Source: Acetobacteraceae bacterium
GTDB lineage: Bacteria > Pseudomonadota > Alphaproteobacteria > Acetobacterales > Acetobacteraceae
NCBI GenBank assembly: GCA_030041375.1
Contig: JASHOA010000046.1
Location: 1-64,000, forward strand
Reading direction: 5' to 3'
Length of the DNA stretch: 64,000 nucleotides
Made by a program: the position numbers and the translations under genes. The notes beneath the pieces are model-generated. The model ran no database searches and was not told where the DNA came from. It worked only from the letters and a program-made list of their open reading frames with translations. Positions 1 through 8,080 of the stretch are shown here, piece by piece; the stretch's first letter is position 1; every line of letters begins with the position of its first letter.

Positions 1-195
1 TCACTGCGATATCGTCGAAACCGGCAATGACAGCTGGCGGTTCAAAAACCGTGACGATGCTCAGGTAATCCGCGCCCTCCCCGTCTCCGTAATCCCCGCC
101 AGTCCCGACCATGCCACCACTACCGCCAAACTGCCCCGCTCAAGGGGGTCAAAATTGCACGCCCGTCGGGGGTCAATTTTGCAAGCCGATTGACA
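1..195 (+). mobile_element. Right end of an IS21-family insertion sequence (cut by the window edge)
   Basis: The stretch holds the last codons of an IstB-like ATPase followed by a terminus with two copies of a GGGGTCAA(A/T)(A/T)TTGCA motif at 145-159 and 169-183, then GATTGACA at the junction. Repeated terminal motifs are usual for IS21-family ends. Immediately to the right a serine-hydrolase reading frame begins mid-domain, so this element, or a deletion starting from it, removed the front of that gene. A related terminus lies near 20,576-20,599. The left part of the element lies outside the window. Confidence 0.7.
2..193 (+). CDS. istB: IstB-like IS21 transposition helper ATPase, C-terminal end
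   Basis: This is the final 63 residues of an IS21-family helper ATPase, starting outside the window. IstB is the AAA+ partner of the IstA transposase in target selection. The conserved C-terminal signature HCDIVETGNDSWRFKNR is readable near the start of the fragment. The frame then runs through the terminal-repeat DNA and stops at a TGA overlapping the insertion end. Nothing can be said about the ATPase core or IstA, which lie outside the window. The identification rests on the C-terminal signature and the IS21-like terminus. Confidence 0.75.
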   Translation, partial: HCDIVETGNDSWRFKNRDDAQVIRALPVSVIPASPDHATTTAKLPRSRGSKLHARRGSILQAD

Positions 196-907
196 CCTTG
201 CCGGGCAGCCCCTGATTTCTGCCGCCAACCTCGCGGTGACCCGCACGCCCAAAGTTTCGATCAACGAAACGACGGCCTACGCGATGGGCTGGATCGTCAC
301 CGATACGCTGAACGGCCGCGTCATCTGGCACAATGGCGGGACCGACGGTTTCGGCGCGGAGATCGGCTTCCTGCCGGGCAGAGGCGTCGGCACTATCGTG
401 CTGACCAACCAGGGCAACATCGGGTTTCCGGATTCCGTGGGGCTCTGGGTCTATGACCGGCTGCTGGGCAACCCGGAAACCGACTATGCGAAGCAGTCGC
501 TGGCGCGCGCCAAGGCGGCGGCAGAGAAAGAGGCGGCCCGCTACCGCAAGCCGGCGGCGCCGCGACCGCCGCCGGCTTCTACGGGCCTTGTTGGTGACTA
601 CCAGAGCGACGTGCTCGGGCTGGCGAGCCTCGTGGCGGACAAAGGCGGCGCGCTCTTCCTGACGGTGCAGAAGACTGGCGCACGGCTTCGGCTGGTGCCT
701 TTCGACGGTGCCGTATTCATGGTTTATCTCGTGCCGCAGGCACCTTTCGCGGACATCGTGGCGAGCCAGGGGGACGCGCCGATGGGCTTCGCCGACTTCG
801 AGCCGGATGCCGAAGGCCACCTCTCGCGGCTGCGCTGGCAAGTGGCAGGCCAGACCTTCCGGTGGCGCTCGAATCGCTCCAAAGCCCCCGAAAATTCTAA
901 TCCTTGA
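194..907 (+). pseudogene. C-terminal remnant of a beta-lactamase-family serine hydrolase
   Basis: An open frame of about 237 codons starts directly at the insertion-sequence end with no start codon of its own. It opens with the closing part of a class C beta-lactamase/penicillin-binding fold (Tyr-x-hGWIV, then the HNG triad replacing KTG, then GFLPGRGVGTIVLTNQGN). A proline-rich linker and a small C-terminal beta-rich domain of the type attached to such esterases/peptidases follow. The SxxK nucleophile motif and the Tyr motif that complete the active site are missing, so no catalysis is expected. The bases at the join lie in the same frame as the preceding IstB end. It is best read as a 5'-truncated pseudogene. 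Confidence 0.75.
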
Positions 908-961
908 GGAGGCGGGCTTGCGTGTAGCGGTGCGTCATGATGGGTCAGTTCTCAGCGGAAC

Positions 962-2056
962 TCAACACGTAGCAGTCCCACGAAGCCGGATCGCTGCATG
1001 GTCCGGTTCGTGCCGACGTTGCCAGAAGGCAGAATGCGGCCACCGTCTTTCCAGGCGGGCATAGAACGTTCTCATATCGGAATGTTCGGCGAAAAGCATG
1101 CGGTACTCTTCCGCCCATGCCGCAAAGGCCTCACCGCGGTCCGGGTGGGCGATGGCTTCGCCCGCCTTCGCACCCATCACGATGGCGCTCGCCAGGCCCT
1201 GCGAGGAGAGCGGATCGAATGACATGGCGGCGTCCCCAACCACGAGCCAATCGTCGCCAGCCAGATGTTCGGCCTGCGCCGTGCCGGCGGGATAGACGGC
1301 AGGTCGGGCGAAGAGCGCTCTCTGCCCGGCACACCGGCCGACATGGTGCGTCTCTCTCAGAAGCTCGTGCCAGCACCGCGTGCCATGCCGCCAAAGGTCC
1401 GCGTCGGTCATGTAAGCCAGCACACGCCGGCCGTGCGGGAGTGGTGTCGTGTACCACCAGCCTTCCGCGACCGCCTCCACCGTGGTGCCGCAGTAGGTAT
1501 CCCCATCATCGGGATAGGCGGACAAGATCGCGATCTGCCGATCGGCGGCGATCCTGCGCGTGCGCAGCCGCCGGAGCAGCGCACCGGACCGCCCTGACGC
1601 GTCCACCAGGAACCGCGCTCGCAGGCAGGCTCCGTCACCGAGATCAAGGTGCCAGGCCGAAGACCCGCGCGCCGGCGGCCCAATATGGCCGACCCGAATG
1701 ATGTCGACGCCCTGGGCAAGAACGATTTCCCTGGCGACTGCGTCGAACCGCGCGCGATCGAGGATCCATCCCTCGCCCAAAGGATTAGCAAGGAAATCGG
1801 TTTCGACGAGTGCGCTGCTCCCCCAAACCGAACGGGTGCCGAACGCGGGGCGGTGATTGATCTCGGACAGGATGTCTGCGCCGAAGACAGAGCGCACGAG
1901 GTTCTCCATGCCCGGTGGCAGGGTTTCCCCCGCCCAGCTCTGCGCCGGCTGGGGCCGGTCGAGCACCACCGTCGACAGGCCGCCGCGCGCGGCCAGCATT
2001 GCCGTGGCGCAGCCCGCTGGCCCTGCTCCGGCGATCAAGACATCGCAGTCCCTCAT
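962..2056 (-). CDS. FAD-dependent oxidoreductase, LodB-like maturation partner
   Basis: This 364-residue flavoprotein resembles the halogenase/hydroxylase group. It has a dinucleotide-binding GAGPAG motif at residues 10-15 and a second FAD motif, GDAAMSFDPLSSQG, from residue 274. LodB-type flavoproteins are needed to build the cysteine tryptophylquinone cofactor of LodA/GoxA oxidases and are encoded beside them. Here the start codon overlaps the stop of the LodA-like gene by 4 bp (ATGA), so the two are translationally coupled. No signal peptide is visible, in line with maturation before export. The family assignment is good. The role as a modification enzyme is inferred from the neighbour. 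Confidence 0.75.
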   Translation of the reverse strand: MRDCDVLIAGAGPAGCATAMLAARGGLSTVVLDRPQPAQSWAGETLPPGMENLVRSVFGADILSEINHRPAFGTRSVWGSSALVETDFLANPLGEGWILDRARFDAVAREIVLAQGVDIIRVGHIGPPARGSSAWHLDLGDGACLRARFLVDASGRSGALLRRLRTRRIAADRQIAILSAYPDDGDTYCGTTVEAVAEGWWYTTPLPHGRRVLAYMTDADLWRHGTRCWHELLRETHHVGRCAGQRALFARPAVYPAGTAQAEHLAGDDWLVVGDAAMSFDPLSSQGLASAIVMGAKAGEAIAHPDRGEAFAAWAEEYRMLFAEHSDMRTFYARLERRWPHSAFWQRRHEPDHAAIRLRGTATC

Positions 2057-4704
2057 CCGATGAAGGCAATTCCGCCGGGATTGGGCAGGCCCGCGGCAAA
2101 ATCGGACACGACCGCGAAGTCGCCCTCGATGCGGATCTTTTTTACCAGCGTGCCGCGCGTCACCGTGGCGAAAAGGAGGCCCGTGCTGTCGAATGCCAAA
2201 CCGAACGGCCTGGTCAGTTGTGCCCCCGTCAACGTGAGCGGAATGGGCGTGCCGAGAAGGTCATAGCGCTGGACTGCGTCGTTTCCCTGGTTGGCCACGT
2301 AGAGGCGGTAAGAGGTGTCAAAGGTCATCTGGCGGGGGTTGTTCAGCCCTGTGATCCAGCGCGGGTTGATCACCTTCCCCGTGGTTGGATCGACGCGCGC
2401 CACGGAAGCACCGCCCCAGCTGACGAGCAGCGCGCCATCCGGAGTCACGACCACGCCGACGGGTGAGGTCAGCCCCGCTCCCGGCGGCACCAGCACGCGG
2501 CTTTTGCCGTCGGGCGTCACGACGGTAATGAAACCCTGCTCGAGGAAGTTGGCCACATAGAAGTTGCCAGCTCCGTCGCCGGCAATGCCCACCGGCGAGG
2601 CTAAGGAACCCTTGGCGAACAGGGTGGTCTCACCCTTCGGCGTCACCCGGCGCACGACATTGCCGTTCATGCAGCAGACATAGATGTTTCCGTCGAGCCC
2701 CCGCACGAGGCCTTCCGGCCGCTCGAGCGGCGCGGACAGTCGCATGACCGACACCTCTTCCCCGGCGTCCACGAGACGCAGGCTGTTGTCGTCAGAATTC
2801 GCGACCACCAACGGAAAGAGCCCGAGCTGCGGGAAGATCGCTCCGGGCGGATAGAGCACCTCTGGCTCGTGGGCGAACCCCACGTCCGATTCGACCTTCA
2901 TGGTGGCCGGGAAGTGTCCGTCCGTGGGACCGGGACGATCGGTCACCATGCCGAGCCGAAACCAGTCCTTCGCCATGGCCGCCAGGATCGGAGGACGGGT
3001 CGGAGCGGAAATAAACCGCTCCCAGTCCCGCCGCTGGGCGAACGCGGCGCGGCGCTCGCTCAGTGATCGGGCGGTATCCACGACAATTCTGTAGTCAGCC
3101 TCGGCCAGCACGCCATTCGGGATCCGTGCGGGCCAGAAGCCGGGCAGGATGGGGGAAACAGCCTTCTCGTAGCCGAACCGGCAGCTGGAGGCGTCCGCAT
3201 GCCACGGCACGCCCATCCATTGGGTGATGCCGCCCGGCCCGAGCCGCGACAGCGGCCCCTGCTTCGACATCGCCACGGGCGCTGTGAGGGAGGCACCGTA
3301 ATCGGTAAGGTCCACCTCACGCGACCGGGACTTCAGGCGCATGTCGGCGGTCCAGATCCAGGGAACGCGCACGATCCACGGGAATTCGAGCCCTGGATGG
3401 AAGGCCCCGCCAAGGCAGGCATCGAGGGCCACGCGATCCAGCATTGCCGGCCGCTGCTGCAACGGATAGCTTCCGATGACGGCAGGCGTCACCGCACTCT
3501 GCACGACGAACCGCCCTTCGGACCAGGCCTTCAGGTGGTCGTATTGCAGCGGCGTGAGGGCCAGCCATTGTCGTGGCTCAATGGCGTTGGGCGGCAGGAC
3601 GACTTTGTCACCATAGAGCTGCGGTTCCGCGTCCGGCTGCACCGTGCGGAACGCCGGATCCCGGAAAAGTGCGAAAATGCTTTCGCGCAAGGGAGCATTC
3701 TCGACTGACGCGTCAGACAGACGTTCGCGCCAGTCTTTTCGCGTCCAATCGCGCGCGGCGCCAAACCCATAGCGCTGAAAATAGCCTTCATTGACCCATT
3801 GCAGGGCGCACATCCGCTCAAAGATTGGCCAGACATCGCGCTCGAAGACCGTATCCGACGCGACGCGGATGCCGGCGCCCACCAGGACCGACTCGACGGC
3901 GTCATAGGCTGTCACGAGGCCGCTTGGGATGGCCGGAGCATAATTGGGAACAACACACAGGACCCAAGACGGATCGGCCTCCAGCACCCGTCGTCCGATG
4001 CGGACCGTGGCGCCGACCGGCCCATCGCATGTATCGTCCGTCCAGCCGTCATTGTTCGCGAAGCCACTCATGGGAGGCGCGCCGGGACGCGAATAGGCCA
4101 TCCCCGCGCCGGGAAGCACGATCAGCCGGCCCTCGGTGTCCGTCAGTACTTCGCCAAGCGTGACCGGAATGTTCAGAAACTGGCCGCCATCAAGGGGAAG
4201 CGGATCTGCCGCCGGCCCTTTGAGCGTGCGGGGTGTCGCCCGCACCGCAAGGGTCGCCCGCTCCTTAACGTCGTCGTTGCGCCGCGCGGCCTCCGGCGCA
4301 CCCTCCAGATCGAAGGCGACGTCGACACTGAACCAGAGCGCCTTCGTATTGGCGACAGAAACGTGCCACGAAACCTCGGCATCCCGCGAGGTCAGTTCGC
4401 AAACGACGCGGTTCTGCGCGTCATAGCCGAACAGGCGGAACATGGCTGCCTGCTTGGCGACGGCACCGCTTGCGTCCTTGAATGGACCGCGGGGAACGCT
4501 GCCCGGCGTTTCAGGGCCGAAGAAGAACGCATCGCGGCTGTTGCCGACGCGCGCCACATTGACCGCTGGATGGACGGCCACCCGCGCGATCTGATCCAGC
4601 TGCTGTTGCGAGACTGGGTCGGTACGTGCCCACGCATGGCCAGAAGCGGCAAGACTTGCGGATAGCGATGCTACGAATTCCCGCCGTGAGAACAAACGGC
4701 CCAT
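2053..4704 (-). CDS. LodA/GoxA-like CTQ-dependent amino-acid oxidase fused to an NHL beta-propeller
   Basis: The protein has 883 residues. I chose the start at 4704 because it gives a twin-arginine signal (SRREFVASL) at the N-terminus. The oxidase region (about 40-590) shows LodA/GoxA family hallmarks: RVAVHPAVNVARVGNS, GFANNDGWTDDTCDGPV, DACLGG with Cys430, and a Cys508 to Trp524 pair in a C-x15-WP context that would be the quinone precursor pair. Known family members oxidise lysine or glycine and release peroxide. From about residue 630 to the end there are NHL-type blade repeats (for example GNIYVCCMNGNVVRRVTPKG), which the classical oxidases lack. It is coupled to the LodB-like gene. The substrate is unknown. 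Confidence 0.75.
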   Translation of the reverse strand: MGRLFSRREFVASLSASLAASGHAWARTDPVSQQQLDQIARVAVHPAVNVARVGNSRDAFFFGPETPGSVPRGPFKDASGAVAKQAAMFRLFGYDAQNRVVCELTSRDAEVSWHVSVANTKALWFSVDVAFDLEGAPEAARRNDDVKERATLAVRATPRTLKGPAADPLPLDGGQFLNIPVTLGEVLTDTEGRLIVLPGAGMAYSRPGAPPMSGFANNDGWTDDTCDGPVGATVRIGRRVLEADPSWVLCVVPNYAPAIPSGLVTAYDAVESVLVGAGIRVASDTVFERDVWPIFERMCALQWVNEGYFQRYGFGAARDWTRKDWRERLSDASVENAPLRESIFALFRDPAFRTVQPDAEPQLYGDKVVLPPNAIEPRQWLALTPLQYDHLKAWSEGRFVVQSAVTPAVIGSYPLQQRPAMLDRVALDACLGGAFHPGLEFPWIVRVPWIWTADMRLKSRSREVDLTDYGASLTAPVAMSKQGPLSRLGPGGITQWMGVPWHADASSCRFGYEKAVSPILPGFWPARIPNGVLAEADYRIVVDTARSLSERRAAFAQRRDWERFISAPTRPPILAAMAKDWFRLGMVTDRPGPTDGHFPATMKVESDVGFAHEPEVLYPPGAIFPQLGLFPLVVANSDDNSLRLVDAGEEVSVMRLSAPLERPEGLVRGLDGNIYVCCMNGNVVRRVTPKGETTLFAKGSLASPVGIAGDGAGNFYVANFLEQGFITVVTPDGKSRVLVPPGAGLTSPVGVVVTPDGALLVSWGGASVARVDPTTGKVINPRWITGLNNPRQMTFDTSYRLYVANQGNDAVQRYDLLGTPIPLTLTGAQLTRPFGLAFDSTGLLFATVTRGTLVKKIRIEGDFAVVSDFAAGLPNPGGIAFIG

Positions 4705-4798
4705 CAACAACTGCCCCGCGATCGCAATGCGCCTCGCCGGCCGCTGCGGGAAACGGCGCAGCGGAGCCTTTGCCGGCAGCACATTCGAGTAGCGTACA

Positions 4799-4963
4799 TC
4801 ACGTCTGTTGGCAACGGCGCGCCCGAAGATCGATTTGCCGGGTGACCGTGCGATGGATTTCTCGCGCCTTGATGTTGACCCAGTCAAGAACGCGCCGCGT
4901 GCAGTCCCATACCGGGCCTTCGCCGAGTTCAGCGCGGCAGTCGAGCAGGCAGTCAATGTCCAT
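4799..4963 (-). pseudogene. 5' stub of an SMP-30/gluconolactonase-family gene
   Basis: The first 30 or so codons encode the start of an SMP-30/gluconolactonase propeller (AELGEGPVWD followed by LDWVNIKAREIHR). The homology then stops abruptly and the frame ends within about 20 codons. Full-length lactonases of this family have about 290 residues. The ATG at 4963 lies 6 bp beyond the stop of the upstream dehydrogenase gene, so it was once the next gene of that operon. A sugar dehydrogenase-lactonase order fits a sugar-acid pathway. The breakpoint lies between this stub and the LodA-like gene, so that pair probably replaced the rest of the lactonase. Confidence 0.65.
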
Positions 4964-4968
4964 TCCGG

Positions 4969-5997
4969 TCAGGCCCTTCCGGAGGCGCAATCGAGCACCA
5001 GACGCCCCAGCACCAGACCGCTCCGCAGACGAGCGAGGGCGTCGTTAACGTCGGCGAGTGCGGCCGTGTCGGTGACGATGGAACGGACTCGGCCCGCTGC
5101 CGTGAGAGCGAGGGCTTGAGCAAGCTCCTGGCGCGATCCGGCGCGGGCTCCGATCATCTCCAGTTCATTTTGTGCGAGCTTTTTTCCGCTGATCGAAAAC
5201 CAGTCGGGAGTGTAGCCGACAATGACGATGCGGCCGCCGGGCATCACTGCTTCGATGCAGCCTTGCATGCTGTCTCGGGTGCCAACGATGTCGAGCGCGC
5301 AATCCACGCCACGTCCGCCGGTGAGGTCCGGGATCGTACGGGCAATGTCGGCGCCGGACATGGCAGCGGCGGCCCCGAGTTGGCGGGCCCAATCGCGCTT
5401 GGCCTCCGTCTTCTCGACGGCAATCACGCGTGCGCCCGCTATGCAGGCGAACTGCACCGCAAAGGCGCCGACGCCGCCGACGCCAATGACGAGCGCGGTT
5501 TCGCCGGGCGCCAGCCGCGCACGGCGGACGGCGTGCAGGGCGGTAAGCCCGGCATCGCAGTGAACGGCTGCATCGGCGAAGGCGATGCCGTGGGGAATGG
5601 GAATCAGTTGCCGGGCCGGCACACATAAGAGCTCTGCGTATCCACCGTTCGCGCCGCGGACGCCGAGTATGCCAGCAAGATTCTGGCAGAGCTGTTCGCG
5701 TTCCGTCCGATACCAAGGATCTTCGGGTTCAATGACAAAATTGTAAGGGACGACGCGATCGCCCGGCTTCCATCTCTTGACCCTGGAGCCTGCCGATTCG
5801 ATCGTCCCTGCGCTCTCGTGGCCCATGATGAAAGGAAGCTCGGGGGTGTAGCCGAAGCCATCGAGCAGCTTGAGATCCGTGCCGTCAATTCCCGAAGCGA
5901 AGACCCGAACGACGACATCATCAGGGCCCGGCTCCGGATCCGCAACCTCCTCGACGACGAGCGGCGCGCCGAACGCCTTGAGCAGGGCCGCTTTCAT
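4969..5997 (-). CDS. Zinc-type alcohol/sugar dehydrogenase (MDR family)
   Basis: A 342-residue medium-chain dehydrogenase/reductase: GroES-like N-terminal half with GHESAG at 59-64, and a Rossmann half with VIGVGGVGAFAVQ. It would oxidise an alcohol or polyol with NAD(P). Two oddities are visible. The catalytic zinc ligand that is usually Cys (in G-x-C-G-x-D) is Asp38 here. The four-Cys structural zinc lobe is largely lost (only one Cys remains near 118). An Asp ligand at this position is known from archaeal glucose dehydrogenases, so a sugar substrate is possible. It is last of the intact genes in the minus-strand catabolic operon, 14 bp after BKACE. Confidence 0.8.
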   Translation of the reverse strand: MKAALLKAFGAPLVVEEVADPEPGPDDVVVRVFASGIDGTDLKLLDGFGYTPELPFIMGHESAGTIESAGSRVKRWKPGDRVVPYNFVIEPEDPWYRTEREQLCQNLAGILGVRGANGGYAELLCVPARQLIPIPHGIAFADAAVHCDAGLTALHAVRRARLAPGETALVIGVGGVGAFAVQFACIAGARVIAVEKTEAKRDWARQLGAAAAMSGADIARTIPDLTGGRGVDCALDIVGTRDSMQGCIEAVMPGGRIVIVGYTPDWFSISGKKLAQNELEMIGARAGSRQELAQALALTAAGRVRSIVTDTAALADVNDALARLRSGLVLGRLVLDCASGRA

Positions 5998-6011
5998 CGT
6001 GGCGCAGGGTC

Positions 6012-6902
6012 TCAGTGCCTGCTGAGCTTGAGCACAGCCCGCGCTTCGTCGGGACTGGCGATCTCGCGGCCGATCTCGCGGGCCATGCGGACCACCTTGT
6101 CGACCAGCTCTGCATTGGTGCGGGCGTATTCCCCGGGTGTGAGGAAGGGATTGTCTTCCATGCCGATGCGGACATGCCCGCCCATCAGGATGGCCGTGGA
6201 AAGGACCGTCCACGCATGCTCGGGATCCATGACCGATGTGTTGTAGGTGAAACCCGGCGGCAAATGATCCTGCATGTAGATCAGTGCCTTCGCCGTGGGT
6301 GGTGTCCAGCAGCCGCCTCGCCAGCCCAGGAAGAACGTGACCCAGACCGCAGGGTCCATATCTTCGACCTCGATCATCCGTAGGGCGTTCCACACGCCGC
6401 CGTAGTGGAACGCCTCGATCTCCATCTTGACCCCGAGCTCCCTGGTGACGCGCACGTATTCTGCAAGCTCGTCGCGGTTGTGCAGGCCGTAGAGCTCGAC
6501 CGGGACTCTGTTCGGCTCATAGTTGAAGCATTCGTCATGGGCATTGAAACAAACCGAGATCATGTCCGGTTTGTACCTGCGCATCAGCTCTTTGCGTTGG
6601 GGAAACCGCCCGTTGGCAATGCCATACTGGATGACGGTATCGCACTTGCCGAGGATGGCATCGCGCAGCCCGCCCCAGCCGGAAATTTCCAAATCCGAAA
6701 GCCTTGTGCCATCCGGCCGGATCTGCGGGTCGACGGTATAGGGACCATGCAGATGGCAAATGGCCGCGCCGGCATTCGCGGCGCGCACGTATTCATCGGC
6801 CACCACATCCCATCCACGGGGCGTGGGATTGAACGGGTTGCCGGGGTATGACATGGACGAATCGCACGTCACCGTAATGATGAGCTTTTCCACGGCCTTC
6901 AT
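6012..6902 (-). CDS. BKACE-family beta-keto acid cleavage enzyme (former DUF849)
   Basis: The 296-residue TIM-barrel protein matches the beta-keto acid cleavage enzymes, which condense a beta-keto acid with acetyl-CoA and split it to acetoacetate and a new CoA ester. The zinc-binding His-x-His pair is H50/H52 (CHLHGP), and the late GGHVRIGMEDN segment carries the conserved Glu. The length is typical of the family. It sits between the Ldh2-type and Zn-type dehydrogenases in one operon, so its substrate is probably a keto acid produced by those oxidations. The precise substrate cannot be read from sequence. Confidence 0.85.
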   Translation of the reverse strand: MKAVEKLIITVTCDSSMSYPGNPFNPTPRGWDVVADEYVRAANAGAAICHLHGPYTVDPQIRPDGTRLSDLEISGWGGLRDAILGKCDTVIQYGIANGRFPQRKELMRRYKPDMISVCFNAHDECFNYEPNRVPVELYGLHNRDELAEYVRVTRELGVKMEIEAFHYGGVWNALRMIEVEDMDPAVWVTFFLGWRGGCWTPPTAKALIYMQDHLPPGFTYNTSVMDPEHAWTVLSTAILMGGHVRIGMEDNPFLTPGEYARTNAELVDKVVRMAREIGREIASPDEARAVLKLSRH

Positions 6903-6918
6903 TCCTCCTGCACTTCTA

Positions 6919-7001
6919 TGCAGCCCGACACGGGTCTCGCTCTTTATTCGAGCCCGCGATTCACGCCCTCCGACGTTTCCGCCTCGGGCGATCGCGGGCT
7001 A
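6919..7001 (+). repeat. Family-1 dispersed repeat, partial copy (left hairpin arm missing)
   Basis: This holds the right arm of hairpin 1 (CAGCCCGACACGGGTCT) and the whole of hairpin 2, which starts AGCCCGCGATTCACG and ends ATCGCGGGCTA. The same sequence recurs at seven other places in the window. Here it overlaps the 3' end of the Ldh2-type gene, whose last codons and stop lie inside the repeat. Confidence 0.85.
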
Positions 7002-8056
7002 GGTTCCGGAACCGCATCCGGCATCGCCAACCCCGCGCTCCGCGCGGCTTTGGTGATCGCGATCCAGGATTGCTGATCTATGCGAATTGTTTTTCGGGCA
7101 GCCGCAGCAATCTCGCGGTCCCCGGGCATCAGCACGGGCCGGGATGCCTCCAAAGGCGGCGTGGCGCGGATATGTTCGGAGAGGCCCCTGGCCAAGGACT
7201 GAAACCCCGCTGGCGGCGCAATGGCAAGCAGCGTCATGTCGGTGCCCGTGCGCCGCCGATCGTCGACCGCCTCACCGTTGAGCAGCGTCGTCAGCACCTC
7301 AACGAACAGCGCCAGGGCAGTGCCCCGGTAGCCGAGCGGACCGCCGAGGGCCTGCAGGGCACCTCTGGGCGAGGCATAGAGGACTTTGGGATCCCGGCTC
7401 GGTCGGCCTTCGGGATCGCGGAGGTAGGATTCAGGCGCTTCAAGGCCGCGCTCGCGCAGCACCCGGATGACGCCCTCGGGTGCCATTGCGGTGGAAAAAT
7501 CGGCGACCACCGCCGGCTCGCCTTCTACCGGCCAGGCCACGGCGATTGGATTGGTCGAAATGCGCCCCTCGCGGCCACCGAACGGCGCGACCCAATGGCC
7601 CGACGGGGCGCCGTTGCAGACCGCGAGCCCGATCAGGCCGGCCTCCGCAAATGCCTGCGCATAGGCGCCGACGCGCCCCGTATGGCCGAGCTGGTGGCCC
7701 TTCGCCAGGGCGATACCAGAGAGGCGCGCCAAAGGGATCAGCGCCTCGACCATGCGCATTCCGACGACTTGGCCGAAGCCGCGCCGACCTTCGACCGCCA
7801 GGCACGCGGGCGCGGTGTCAATGATGACCGGCTCGGCTCGCGGATCGATGAGGCCGGTTTCGATTTCGGCCAGGTACTGCGGCAGGCGCATGATGCCGTG
7901 GGAATCAAGGCCCATCGCATTGGCAACGATCAAGTGCTCCATGACGATGCGCGCATGGTCGGGCGGAGCGCCGGCCTTTGCGAGGAGCGCCTGCCCGACC
8001 GCGCATATCGTTTCAGGCGCCAAATGCCAGGCGCGGGCCTGAGACGGCTCAGGCAT
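6944..8056 (-). CDS. Ldh2/YlbC-family NAD(P)-dependent malate/L-lactate-type dehydrogenase
   Basis: A 370-residue protein of the Ldh2 (malate/L-sulfolactate/ureidoglycolate dehydrogenase) fold, oxidising 2-hydroxy acids. The DSHG motif stands at 51-54, a GHQLGHTGRVG segment with candidate catalytic His near 121-125, and the STNPIAVAWP nucleotide-binding strand follows. The last 18 or so residues (PRSPEAETSEGVNRGLE) are encoded by a dispersed repeat and are not part of the family; the native protein would end near residue 352. It lies 24 bp behind the isomerase gene in the IclR-controlled operon. Substrate unknown; a sugar-derived hydroxy acid is plausible. Confidence 0.85.
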   Translation of the reverse strand: MPEPSQARAWHLAPETICAVGQALLAKAGAPPDHARIVMEHLIVANAMGLDSHGIMRLPQYLAEIETGLIDPRAEPVIIDTAPACLAVEGRRGFGQVVGMRMVEALIPLARLSGIALAKGHQLGHTGRVGAYAQAFAEAGLIGLAVCNGAPSGHWVAPFGGREGRISTNPIAVAWPVEGEPAVVADFSTAMAPEGVIRVLRERGLEAPESYLRDPEGRPSRDPKVLYASPRGALQALGGPLGYRGTALALFVEVLTTLLNGEAVDDRRRTGTDMTLLAIAPPAGFQSLARGLSEHIRATPPLEASRPVLMPGDREIAAAARKTIRIDQQSWIAITKAARSAGLAMPDAVPEPSPRSPEAETSEGVNRGLE

Positions 8057-8080
8057 TGGCGCGCGCCATGTGACGGGCTC

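Noticed and set aside
173-841. A 222-codon open frame on the minus strand opposite the serine-hydrolase remnant
   Set aside because: It is Arg/His-rich with no domain and mirrors the codons of the real gene; typical antisense frame in high-GC DNA.
2053-4956. A longer N-terminus for the LodA-like protein starting at 4956
   Set aside because: The extra 84 codons are Arg-rich without features and overlap the lactonase stub; starting at 4704 gives a clean twin-arginine signal.
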